Positions 44,945-53,319 of a stretch of 59,867 bases of DNA are shown piece after piece. The stretch covers positions 1-59,867 of the forward strand of contig JAFUGG010000035.1 in the NCBI GenBank assembly GCA_017469525.1. The letters are read 5' to 3'. Within the stretch, counting starts at the first letter, position 1, and the number at the start of each line of letters is the position of its first letter. The notes under the pieces are model-generated. The model made no database searches and had not been told where the DNA came from. It was given only the letters and a program-made list of their open reading frames with translations. Source of the DNA: Bacteroidaceae bacterium. GTDB lineage: Bacteria > Bacteroidota > Bacteroidia > Bacteroidales > Bacteroidaceae. Both the position numbers and the translations under genes were made by a program.

Positions 44945-46075
44945 ATGATACAGACATTCTTCAGGAGATGCATGGCTCTGGTGACGCTCCTTGCAGCCGC
45001 CAGTTGCAGCGAAGGCGAGGGCATCGAGGCAAAAGCACAGGCTCCGGCAAGCATGGGAAAGACACTTGTGGTCTATTACAGCTTTACCAACAACGTCCGC
45101 ACCATAGTGGGCGAGATGACGAAGCAGGTCAGCGCCGACGTCGTGGAAGTGCAGCCGGCCGAAGAAGGACTGGACTATGCGGCCAACAACTACGAGATAG
45201 GCAGCAGTTTGATTGCAGCCATCCGCAATCATCCCGAGGATGCCGAGAGCTACCCCAGCATCAAACCCGTCGACATCGACTTCCAGAAGTACGACAACAT
45301 CATTGTCTGCACGCCGCTCTGGTGGAGCCAGATGGCCGCACCGATGCAGAGCTTCCTCTTCCAGAACGGGCAGAAGATGGCCGGCAAGCACGTCGCTCTG
45401 ATTGTCTCGAGCGCAAGCAGCGGCATCAGCAGCACGGTGGCCGATGCCAAGAGGCTCATCCCCGAGGCCGTATGGACAGGCGACGCGCTCTGGATAAACG
45501 ACAGGAAACGAAGCCAGACGCCTACCCTTCTGGCCGAATGGCTTGCATCCCAAACCTTTCAAACCGTAACTGAAACCATGAAAATGAACATCACCATCGA
45601 CGGACAGACACAGAGCGTGACGCTCGAAAGCAATCAGGCAGCACGGGAACTCCACGAGAAGTTGCAGGAAGGACCTGTGACCGTGACCCTCAACACCAGC
45701 GGAGGCTTCGAGATATGGGGTGCCTTGGGCTTCTCCCTGACCAGTAGCGACGAGCGCATCACTGCAGGTCCGGGCGACGTCATCCTGTATGACGACAGCA
45801 ACATCTGCCTGCTCTATGGCTCCAACACCTGGAGCTATACGCGCCTCGGAAAGATAGACGGACTCGACGAAAGCCAGCTTCGCAACTTCCTCAAGGCAGG
45901 CGAGCGGAACATCGTCGCCGTCCTCTCGCTCACTTCCGACGCAACTGCCCTTAACGACCTTAAGGTCGCTAAGGACTCTAAGGACCTTATCTTCAACATG
46001 AAAGGCCAGCAGGTGGAGCAGACGCCAAAGGGCATCTATGTCACCAAAGGCAAGAAGGTAGCTTATAATAAATAA
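44945..46075 (+). CDS. Flavodoxin-cyclophilin-like fusion lipoprotein with sorting-like tail
   Basis: A 376-residue three-part protein. A lipoprotein-type signal (MALVTLLAAASC) leads to a flavodoxin domain (LVVYYSFTNNVRTIVGEMTK, IIVCTPLWWSQMAAPMQSFL). A cyclophilin-like beta domain follows at about 215-305 (MNITIDGQTQSVTLESNQAA, GDVILYDDSNICLLYGSNTW). The end (LIFNMKGQQVEQTPKGIYVT and GKKVAYNK) resembles a type IX sorting tail. Just before the tail, ALNDLKVAKDSKDL is translated from a tandem repeat like that at 29826-29885. Having both a lipobox and a sorting tail in one protein is odd. The redox partner is unknown. Confidence 0.85.
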   Translation: MIQTFFRRCMALVTLLAAASCSEGEGIEAKAQAPASMGKTLVVYYSFTNNVRTIVGEMTKQVSADVVEVQPAEEGLDYAANNYEIGSSLIAAIRNHPEDAESYPSIKPVDIDFQKYDNIIVCTPLWWSQMAAPMQSFLFQNGQKMAGKHVALIVSSASSGISSTVADAKRLIPEAVWTGDALWINDRKRSQTPTLLAEWLASQTFQTVTETMKMNITIDGQTQSVTLESNQAARELHEKLQEGPVTVTLNTSGGFEIWGALGFSLTSSDERITAGPGDVILYDDSNICLLYGSNTWSYTRLGKIDGLDESQLRNFLKAGERNIVAVLSLTSDATALNDLKVAKDSKDLIFNMKGQQVEQTPKGIYVTKGKKVAYNK

Positions 46076-46194
46076 TGTATCAACCCATCATCATACAGCC
46101 TTGAAACACACAATCACCATGATGGCAATGATGCTTGCACTCGACGCCTCCAGCCATGACGCTGCTGTTTTTCCAAGCTAAACCACAGACAACT

Positions 46195-47211
46195 ATGATT
46201 TCAAACAAAGAGAAAGCCCTCGTTCTGATTGCAGTGAACGAGGCAAAAGGCGATATAGAGGAGCTCAAGAAGGCTTTGGACGAAGGCTTCGAGCAAGGTC
46301 TGACCGTGAGCGAAGCCAAGGAGGCTCTGTCGCAACTCTATGCCTACACGGGTTTCCCACGCAGCCTGAACGCCCTGGGAGCCTTGCAGCAAGTCATCAA
46401 GGAACGTGCCGAAGCCGGCAAGAAGACAGAGGAAGGTCGCGAAGCCGACCCGCTTCCCGAGGACTACGACGCTGTCAAGCAGGGCACCGAGGTACAGACA
46501 AAGCTCTGCGGCGGACAGCCGTTCACCTATACCTTCGCTGCCCAGAGCGACTACTACCTGAAGGCTCACCTCTTCGGCGACATATTTGCCCGCAACAACC
46601 TCACCTTTGCGGAGCGCGAGATAGTGACCGTCTCGGCCATCTCCGCCCTGCCGGGATGCGAGCCGCAGCTCAGGGCACACGTCAGCGGGGCACGCTGTAT
46701 GGGTGTCACAGACGCTCAGCTCCGCGACATCCCCACCGTCCTTCGCAGCAAAGGCCTTGAGGCTGAAGCCGTCCGCACAGAGCAGGCTCTGGCCGAACTC
46801 TTCGGCGAAACCTGTCAGGCAGCACAGCCTGTCGACTTCAACATCTGGCCTAAAGGCGAGCCAAATCCCTATGGGAAGTACTTCACCGGACAGAGTTATC
46901 TGGCCGACATGGGTGCCTTGATGAACGTCACATTCGAGCCTCGCTGCCGCAACAACTGGCATATCCACCATCGACAGGTGCAGGTCTTGATCTGCGTCGC
47001 CGGTCGTGGTTGGTATCAGGAATGGGGCAAGCCGGCCGTCGAGATGCGCCCCGGCACCGTCATCGCCATACCTGCCGAGGTGAAGCATTGGCACGGAGCC
47101 GCCCGCGACGCATGGTTCCAGCACCTCACATATCATAAGGACGTGCAGCCGGACGCTTCCAACGAATGGCTCGAGCCTGTCAGCGACGAGCTTTACGACC
47201 AGCTGAAGTAA
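46195..47211 (+). CDS. Carboxymuconolactone decarboxylase-cupin fusion
   Basis: A protein of 338 residues with two carboxymuconolactone-decarboxylase-like helical domains (EAKEALSQLYAYTGFPRSLN, and FAEREIVTVSAISALPGCEP followed by AHVSGARCMGV) and a C-terminal cupin (NNWHIHHRQVQVLICVAGRG and VIAIPAEVKHWHGAARD, with metal-binding His). CMD-fold proteins include peroxidase-like AhpD enzymes, and the conserved Cys and His here would fit a redox role. No signal peptide is seen in the chosen frame. It follows the two exported flavodoxins by 119 bp, so a shared redox or detoxification task is likely. Confidence 0.9.
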   Translation: MISNKEKALVLIAVNEAKGDIEELKKALDEGFEQGLTVSEAKEALSQLYAYTGFPRSLNALGALQQVIKERAEAGKKTEEGREADPLPEDYDAVKQGTEVQTKLCGGQPFTYTFAAQSDYYLKAHLFGDIFARNNLTFAEREIVTVSAISALPGCEPQLRAHVSGARCMGVTDAQLRDIPTVLRSKGLEAEAVRTEQALAELFGETCQAAQPVDFNIWPKGEPNPYGKYFTGQSYLADMGALMNVTFEPRCRNNWHIHHRQVQVLICVAGRGWYQEWGKPAVEMRPGTVIAIPAEVKHWHGAARDAWFQHLTYHKDVQPDASNEWLEPVSDELYDQLK

Positions 47212-47257
47212 ACCCATCGGCAGGCATCGTCATCAGACATGGCGTGCCGCATCGCCA

Positions 47258-47341
47258 GTACCACCGTGGGAGTACTGCAGTACCACCGTGGGAAAACTCC
47301 AGTACTCCCACGGTGGTACTGGAGTTTCCCTATAGGGTTCA
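47258..47341. repeat. 22-bp phased palindrome array E (4 units)
   Basis: Units start at 47258, 47280, 47302 and 47324, 22 bp apart, with spacers TGCA, TCCA and TGGA. Unit 1 is GTACCACCGTGGGAGTAC. Unit 3, GTACTCCCACGGTGGTAC, is its exact reverse complement. Unit 4 switches to a CCCTATAGGG core, the same core as units 1-2 of array F. A degenerate fifth dyad (GGC-GT-GCC) may lie in phase at 47236-47253. Confidence 0.9.
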
Positions 47342-47420
47342 AGTCAAAAACTGCTTTTGTGCCTTTTCATACCTCATGCCACATTTTTCGACATTCTGCT
47401 TCGTGTTTTGAATTTTATAT

Positions 47421-47451
47421 TTTGAATTTTGAATTATATGTCGTAACTTTG
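47421..47451 (+). promoter_or_regulatory. Promoter of cysE
   Basis: TTTG (47421-47424), exactly 19 bp, TAACTTTG (47444-47451), 32 bp upstream of the ATG. Full consensus match. Confidence 0.85.
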
Positions 47452-47483
47452 CACCCACATATTACTGATAACGACACAACACA

Positions 47484-48413
47484 ATGAGTCCAAACGAACT
47501 CAACGAGCAGCTGAAGCAGACCGTCAGCCAGCTCTCGGAGCCCGAATCGCTGCACGGCCTTTTCCGCGAAGTCAGCGAGGGCGACCCACTTCCATCAGCC
47601 CCTGCACTGGCTGAGATTATCGACCTTTGCCGTGCCATCCTGTTCCCCGGCTTCTACGGCAAGTCTCTCCTCAGTCGCGAGACACTCCCCTATCACATCG
47701 GCGTCAGCCTAGATCGCCTTAGCCACCTGCTCACGCAACAGGTTTTGGCAGGCCTCTGTTTCCAAAGAACCGAGCCGGTGGAGACGTGCAAACTCACCGA
47801 AAAGGCACAGACGATTACCGGCGATTTCATCGCCTGGCTGCCAGAACTGCGCCAGATACTGGCCACCGATGTCGAAGCAGCCTACAACGGCGACCCGGCT
47901 GCCGATTCGTATGGTGAGATCATCAGTTGCTACCCCGTCATCAAGGCACTCACCTGCTACCGAATCGCCCACGAGCTCCTGCTGCTGGGCGTGCCCTTGA
48001 TACCTCGCATCATTACCGAAATGGCTCACAGCGAAACGGGTATCGACATCCATCCGGGTGCCCAGATTGGTCATCACTTCACCATCGACCACGGAACAGG
48101 CGTGGTGATCGGAGCGACTTGCATCATCGGCAACTACGTCAAACTGTATCAGGGCGTTACGCTCGGCGCGAAGAGTTTCACGCTGGACGACAACGGCAAT
48201 CCCATCAAGGGCATTCCCCGCCACCCGATACTCGAGGATAACGTCATCGTTTACAGTAATGCGACGGTCCTGGGACGCATCACTCTGGCTCAAGGCACCG
48301 TGATAGGCGGCAACGTCTGGGTAACCGAAAGCACCAAGCCAGGCGAGCAAATCGTACAGGCCAAGAAGCGAAAGAGCCAACTGGTACGGCCCGAAGACTG
48401 GGGATGCCTGTGA
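47484..48413 (+). CDS. cysE: Serine O-acetyltransferase
   Basis: A 309-residue enzyme that makes O-acetylserine from serine and acetyl-CoA, the first step of cysteine synthesis. The C-terminal left-handed beta-helix is clear (GIDIHPGAQIGHHFTIDHGT, GVVIGATCIIGNYVKLYQGV, EDNVIVYSNATVLGRITLAQ). The catalytic His-Asp pair lies in HFTIDHGTG. The N-terminal helical region is long, as in EpsC-type enzymes. No cysK is adjacent. The gene has its own promoter and is followed by a small tandem repeat before the methyltransferase gene. Confidence 0.93.
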   Translation: MSPNELNEQLKQTVSQLSEPESLHGLFREVSEGDPLPSAPALAEIIDLCRAILFPGFYGKSLLSRETLPYHIGVSLDRLSHLLTQQVLAGLCFQRTEPVETCKLTEKAQTITGDFIAWLPELRQILATDVEAAYNGDPAADSYGEIISCYPVIKALTCYRIAHELLLLGVPLIPRIITEMAHSETGIDIHPGAQIGHHFTIDHGTGVVIGATCIIGNYVKLYQGVTLGAKSFTLDDNGNPIKGIPRHPILEDNVIVYSNATVLGRITLAQGTVIGGNVWVTESTKPGEQIVQAKKRKSQLVRPEDWGCL

Positions 48414-48416
48414 CAG

Positions 48417-48444
48417 TCCATAGTTCATAGTCCATAGTTCATAG
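48417..48444. repeat. 14-bp tandem repeat
   Basis: Two perfect copies of TCCATAGTTCATAG lie between cysE and the methyltransferase gene. The unit contains overlapping ACTATGGACTATGAACT-type dyads on the other strand, a common Bacteroidota intergenic style. Confidence 0.85.
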
Positions 48445-48463
48445 TTAAATAACAAGCTAACAA

Positions 48464-49951
48464 ATGCAGAATCCCAAGTGGAACACTCCAGCGAGCAAAG
48501 CCGGAGAAGAGTTCGAAATGATAGCCAAGACCTTCCAAGGCCTTGAAACTGTGCTCGCGACGGAGCTTATAGACCTCGGCGCAAACAACATACAGATAGG
48601 ACGCCGCATGGTGTCGTTCACCGGTAACAAGGAGCTGCTCTATCGTGCGAACTTCCAACTCCGCACGGCCATCCGCATCCTGATGCCCATCAAGCACTTC
48701 CGCGCCACCTCGGCCGACGAGGTGTACGAGGCTGTGCAGCAAATCGATTGGACCAACTACCTGACCAACGAGACCACGTTCGCCGTGGATAGTGTGGTCT
48801 TCAGCCAAGAGTTCCGGCACTCTAAGTTCGTGGCCTACAAGGTGAAAGACGCTATTGTCGATCAGATGAGGGAGCGTACGGGAGAGCGTCCGAACATCCG
48901 CGTCACCAATCCCGACCTGCAGCTCCACATCCACATCGCTGAGTACGAATGCACCCTCTCGCTCGACACGAGCGGAGAAAGCCTGCATCGTCGTGGCTAC
49001 CGACAGGAGACGGTAGAGGCTCCACTTAACGAAGTCCTCGCTGCCGGCATTATTATGCTGACAGGTTGGAAGGGCGAATGCGACCTCATCGACCCGATGT
49101 GCGGCAGCGGCACTATAGCTATCGAGGCAGCTTTGATTGCCCGCGGCATCGCTCCTGGCGTGTATCGCAAGGAATATGCCTTCGAGAAATGGCCCGACTT
49201 CGACCAGGAACTCTTCGACAGCATCTACGAGGATGAGTCACGCGAGCATGAGTTCGAGCATCACATCTACGGCTACGACATCAATCATAATGCTGTTGCC
49301 ATCGCCACGACCAACGTCAAAGCGGCTGGTTTGAGCAAGGAAATCACCATCCAACAGCAGGACTTTGCCGACTTCAAGCAGCCCGCAGAGAAAGCCATCA
49401 TCATCACCAATCCCCCTTACGGCGAGCGCATCTCGGCACCCGACCTGCTTGGCCTCTACAAGATGATAGGCAGCAAGTTCAAACACGACTTTACGGGTAA
49501 CGACGCTTGGGTGCTCAGCTATCGCGAGGAATGCTTCGACCAAATCGGACTCAAGCCGTCGCTCCGCACACCGCTCTACAACGGAAGCCTCGAATGCGAA
49601 CTGCGTAAGTACCAGATGTTCAGCGGGAAATTCAACGATATGCGTGCCGGAGGAGGCGACATAAAGACGGCTCAGGAGCGTCGCATGATGGCGGATCGCA
49701 AGCGGTTCAAGCAGCATCGTGACTTCAAGGAACGCCTCGAGGACGATCCCCGCGAGCGTTTCACCCGCAAGAAGGACCGCGAAGACTATCGCAGAGACAG
49801 CAAGAAAGGCGACTTCCGCAAGGAGTTCAAGGGCGAGCGCAAGGACTACCGAGGCGACGCACGCAAGGATTTCCGCTCAGACCGCAAGCCGTTCGACAAA
49901 AATAAACCAGCTAAGAAATATGGTAAGAAACGCTATGACGATGAAGATTAA
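48464..49951 (+). CDS. THUMP-domain rRNA guanine-N2 methyltransferase (RlmL/TrmN-like)
   Basis: A 495-residue SAM-dependent methyltransferase. An N-terminal ferredoxin-like and THUMP region (MIAKTFQGLETVLATELIDL, VRVTNPDLQ-type segment at IRVTNPDLQLHIHIAEYE) is followed by the Rossmann domain with DPMCGSGTIAIEAALIARG and the catalytic ITNPPYGERI, which marks exocyclic N2-guanine methylation. From about residue 405 the protein ends in a disordered, highly charged tail (RKKDREDYRRDSKKGDFRKE, KPFDKNKPAKKYGKKRYDDE), probably for RNA binding. Its last 11 bases overlap the next gene. The exact RNA target is not determined. Confidence 0.9.
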   Translation: MQNPKWNTPASKAGEEFEMIAKTFQGLETVLATELIDLGANNIQIGRRMVSFTGNKELLYRANFQLRTAIRILMPIKHFRATSADEVYEAVQQIDWTNYLTNETTFAVDSVVFSQEFRHSKFVAYKVKDAIVDQMRERTGERPNIRVTNPDLQLHIHIAEYECTLSLDTSGESLHRRGYRQETVEAPLNEVLAAGIIMLTGWKGECDLIDPMCGSGTIAIEAALIARGIAPGVYRKEYAFEKWPDFDQELFDSIYEDESREHEFEHHIYGYDINHNAVAIATTNVKAAGLSKEITIQQQDFADFKQPAEKAIIITNPPYGERISAPDLLGLYKMIGSKFKHDFTGNDAWVLSYREECFDQIGLKPSLRTPLYNGSLECELRKYQMFSGKFNDMRAGGGDIKTAQERRMMADRKRFKQHRDFKERLEDDPRERFTRKKDREDYRRDSKKGDFRKEFKGERKDYRGDARKDFRSDRKPFDKNKPAKKYGKKRYDDED

Positions 49952-51965
49952 ATACCTTATTCTATCACTCCTCATGCTCTCCACGACCGGTTCACTCTTC
50001 GCCCAGAAGCTCTTCACACTCGAAGAACTCAATTTCGGCGGGAAGAATGCTTCGAAGTTCTACCCCGAACGATGGCAACTGCGCTGGGACGGGAACCGAC
50101 TCATCGATGCTGCCGACAAGACGAAGCCTGTCGTCATCGACCCCAAGACGGGCAAGGCAATCGAAGGCGAAACGGTCAACCTCGACGCAAACAAGCGTTC
50201 GCGACACGACGGGGAACTGGAATTCTGCAAGGCCTCCGGTGCTGTTGCGTTCCTGCGCAACAATAACCTGTTCGTCCTGACTGCCGACGGCACCGAACAT
50301 CAGCTGTCGAGCGACGGCTCGCGGGAGATTGTGTACGGTCAAAGCGTGCATCGCGACGAGTTCGGCATCTATAAGGGCACGTTCTGGAGCCCCGACGGGC
50401 AGCAGCTCGCCTTCTACAGGATGGACCAGAGCATGGTGGCGGACTATCCGCAAGTCAACACGTTTGAGCGCGAAGCAACCCTTGCTCCGGACAAGTACCC
50501 AATGGCGGGCATGACGTCGCACAAAGTGACGGTGGGCATCTTCTCCCTCGCCACGGGGAAGACCATCTACCTCGACCTCGGCGACCCCACCGACCGTTAT
50601 TTCACCAACATCTGCTGGGCGCCCGACGGAAAGACGCTCTATCTCTACGAGCTCAACCGCGACCAGAACCACACGACACTCGATGCCTACGATGCCGCTA
50701 CAGGTCGTAAGCTCCGCACCCTGCGCGAGGAGAGTTCCGACAAGTACGTCGAGCCCCTCCACCCTATTACTTTCTTACCTTGGGACAGCAGCAAGTTCAT
50801 CTATTGGAGCTGGAAGGATGGCTTCAAGCACCTGTATCTGATGGACATCGAGGGCAAGGAACTCGGCCAACTCACCAGCGGTAAGTGGGTCGTCAAGGAG
50901 CTTGTCGGCTTCTGTCCAGCCACGAAGAGTGCCATCATCATCACTAAGGAAGCAGGCGACTTGCAACGCAACATCTACCGTCTCGACCTGAAGACTAAGA
51001 AGAGGACCTTGCTCGATAATGGTCGCGGATGCCACTCCGCGCAGCTCTCTGCCGATGGGCGTTACCTCATCGACACTTGGCAAGAACCAACTTTGCCACG
51101 TGCCTGTGCCGTGACCGACACGAAGACTGGCAAGCAGAGCCTGCAAAGAACGGCTAAAGACCCGTGGGAAGGTTGGTATCAACCCATATTTGAGCAGGGC
51201 ACCATCCTCGCTGCAGATGGCGAGACGACACTCTACTGGCGCATGGTCAAGCCGATGGATTTCGACCCGAGCCGTAAGTATCCGACCGTCGTATATGTCT
51301 ATGGCGGCCCGCACGCCCATAATGTCGAAGCATCGTGGCACTGGGGCTCGCGTTCCTGGGAAACGTATATGGCACAGAAAGGCTATATCCTCTTCATCCT
51401 AGACAACAGAGGAAGCGAGGACCGAGGCCGCGACTTCGAGCAAGTTACCTTCCGGCATTTGGGTCAGGAGGAGATGAAAGACCAGATGCAAGGCGTGGCG
51501 TTCCTGAAGTCGCTGCCTTACGTGGATGCCGACAGGCTTGGTGTGCACGGCTGGAGCTACGGCGGATTCATGACGACATCGCTCATGACGACCTATCCCG
51601 ACGCGTTCAAAGTGGGCGTGGCAGGCGGCCCGGTCATTGACTGGAAGTGGTATGAAGTGATGTACGGCGAGCGTTACATGGACACGCCCGAGCAGAATCC
51701 CGAGGGCTACGAGCAGGCCAGTTGCATCCCGAAAGCCAAGAACCTGAAGGGAAAACTGCAGATAATCATTGGCATGAACGACCCCACGTGCGTTCCCCAG
51801 CACAGCCTGCAGTTCCTCAACGCCTGTGCAGAAGCCGGCACGCAGCCCGACTTCTTCGTCTATCCAGGCGAGGGTCACAACATGGCCGGCCACAAGAGCG
51901 TCCACCTGCACGAGAGGATAACGCAATACTTTGAAGACTATCTGAAGCCCCTCTCCAACCCCTAA
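49941..51965 (+). CDS. S9 family peptidase (DPP-IV-like)
   Basis: A secreted protein of about 674 residues. Signal peptide MKIKYLILSLLMLSTTGSLF fixes the start at 49941 (an ATG at 49935 in the same frame is also possible). The start lies inside the upstream methyltransferase gene. The N-terminal beta-propeller (YGQSVHRDEFGIYKGTFWSP, ICWAPDGKTLYLYELNRDQN) is followed by the alpha/beta-hydrolase domain with the nucleophile in HGWSYGGFMT near residue 538, Asp in IIGMNDP near 611 and His in GEGHNM near 643. Such enzymes release dipeptides or tripeptides from proline-rich peptides. The last codons overlap an intergenic-style repeat. Confidence 0.93.
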   Translation: MKIKYLILSLLMLSTTGSLFAQKLFTLEELNFGGKNASKFYPERWQLRWDGNRLIDAADKTKPVVIDPKTGKAIEGETVNLDANKRSRHDGELEFCKASGAVAFLRNNNLFVLTADGTEHQLSSDGSREIVYGQSVHRDEFGIYKGTFWSPDGQQLAFYRMDQSMVADYPQVNTFEREATLAPDKYPMAGMTSHKVTVGIFSLATGKTIYLDLGDPTDRYFTNICWAPDGKTLYLYELNRDQNHTTLDAYDAATGRKLRTLREESSDKYVEPLHPITFLPWDSSKFIYWSWKDGFKHLYLMDIEGKELGQLTSGKWVVKELVGFCPATKSAIIITKEAGDLQRNIYRLDLKTKKRTLLDNGRGCHSAQLSADGRYLIDTWQEPTLPRACAVTDTKTGKQSLQRTAKDPWEGWYQPIFEQGTILAADGETTLYWRMVKPMDFDPSRKYPTVVYVYGGPHAHNVEASWHWGSRSWETYMAQKGYILFILDNRGSEDRGRDFEQVTFRHLGQEEMKDQMQGVAFLKSLPYVDADRLGVHGWSYGGFMTTSLMTTYPDAFKVGVAGGPVIDWKWYEVMYGERYMDTPEQNPEGYEQASCIPKAKNLKGKLQIIIGMNDPTCVPQHSLQFLNACAEAGTQPDFFVYPGEGHNMAGHKSVHLHERITQYFEDYLKPLSNP

Positions 51966-51980
51966 CCAATCACAAATAAC

Positions 51981-53252
51981 ATGAGTAGAATTCTTTTATT
52001 AGGCAGCGGCGGGCGCGAACATGCGCTGGCCTGGAAAATAAGTCAAAGCGACAAGTGTGAGAAACTGTACATCGCTCCCGGCAACGCCGGCACGGCTGAG
52101 GTGGGCGAGAACGTCAACATCAAGGCCGACGACTTCGAAAGCATCAAGATATTTGTGCTGAGGAACCGCGTGCAGATGGTTGTGGTGGGTCCTGAAGACC
52201 CGTTGGTTAAGGGTATCTACGACTATTTCAAGAACGATGCGGAGTTGAGAAACATCCCTGTCATCGGCCCGAGCAAGGCGGGGGCGGTGCTTGAAGGGAG
52301 CAAGGACTTTGCCAAGGGTTTCATGCAAAGGCATGGTATCCCGACGGCGGCCTACCGTACCTTTACCGGCGAGACACTCGAGGAGGGCAAAGCCTTCCTG
52401 CGAACCCTGCAGCCGCCATACGTCCTGAAGGCCGACGGACTGTGTGCCGGCAAGGGCGTCCTCATCCTGCCCACGCTGGAAGAGGCAGAGAAGGAGCTGG
52501 GCGAGATGCTGGGCGGCATGTTCGGCGGTGCAAGCAGTCGTGTCGTCATCGAGGAGTTCCTGGACGGCATCGAGTGCAGCGTCTTCGTCCTGACCGACGG
52601 AAAGACCTACAAGATACTGCCCGAGGCGAAGGACTACAAGCGCATCGGTGAGGGCGACACCGGCCTGAACACGGGCGGCATGGGCAGTGTGAGTCCCGTC
52701 CCGTTTGCCGACAAGGAGTGGATGACGAAGGTGGAAGACCGCATCATCCGTCCCACGGTGGAAGGCCTGAAAGCCGAGGGCATCGACTACAAAGGCTTTA
52801 TCTTCTTCGGCCTCATCAACGTAGGAGGCGACCCGAAGGTCATCGAGTACAACGTCCGCATGGGTGATCCGGAGACGGAGACCGTTATGTTGCGCCTGAA
52901 GAGCGACCTCGTGGACCTCTTCGAAGGCGTTGCCACAGGCACATTGGCAGAGAAAAAGGTCGAGTTCGACGAGCGCGCTGCCGTCTGCATCATGCTGGTG
53001 AGCGGCGGTTACCCAGGCTCGTACGAGAAGGGCTTCGAGATAACGGGCGTCGAAGATGTGTGGGGCAGCATCGTCTTCCACGCCGGGACAGCCAAGAAGG
53101 ACGGTCAACTCGTCACCAGCGGCGGGCGAGTGATTGCCGTAAGCAGTTATGGAAAGGACAAGGAGGAAGCCCTCGAGAAGAGCTTTGCCAATGCTAAGCT
53201 GATAACGTTCCAAGGCAAGAACTTCCGCCGAGACATAGGGGCAGACCTCTGA
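51981..53252 (+). CDS. purD: Phosphoribosylamine--glycine ligase
   Basis: A 423-residue ATP-grasp enzyme that joins glycine to phosphoribosylamine in de novo purine synthesis. [20 protein letters not shown] is the conserved opening. Then come [33 protein letters not shown] of the ATP-grasp fold, [15 protein letters not shown], and [14 protein letters not shown]. Length is normal. It follows the peptidase by 15 bp on the same strand, so co-transcription is likely even though the functions differ. An IMP dehydrogenase gene is far away in the window, so purine genes are dispersed here. Confidence 0.97.
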   Translation: MSRILLLGSGGREHALAWKISQSDKCEKLYIAPGNAGTAEVGENVNIKADDFESIKIFVLRNRVQMVVVGPEDPLVKGIYDYFKNDAELRNIPVIGPSKAGAVLEGSKDFAKGFMQRHGIPTAAYRTFTGETLEEGKAFLRTLQPPYVLKADGLCAGKGVLILPTLEEAEKELGEMLGGMFGGASSRVVIEEFLDGIECSVFVLTDGKTYKILPEAKDYKRIGEGDTGLNTGGMGSVSPVPFADKEWMTKVEDRIIRPTVEGLKAEGIDYKGFIFFGLINVGGDPKVIEYNVRMGDPETETVMLRLKSDLVDLFEGVATGTLAEKKVEFDERAAVCIMLVSGGYPGSYEKGFEITGVEDVWGSIVFHAGTAKKDGQLVTSGGRVIAVSSYGKDKEEALEKSFANAKLITFQGKNFRRDIGADL

Positions 53253-53253
53253 C

Positions 53254-53296
53254 GCCCCTCTCCAACCCCTAACCCCTCCTCCCCAAAAGGTGAGGT
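53254..53296. repeat. C-rich repeat between purD and the membrane protein
   Basis: CCCCTCTCCAACCCCTAACC is shared with the 3' end of the peptidase gene (51944-51966). It continues into CCTCCTCCCC and GGTGAGGTGGGG, which pair poorly. It looks like half of the family that includes the 80-bp palindrome at 12255-12334. Confidence 0.7.
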
Positions 53297-53319
53297 GGGG
53301 ATAATTCGTTAATTCCAAC

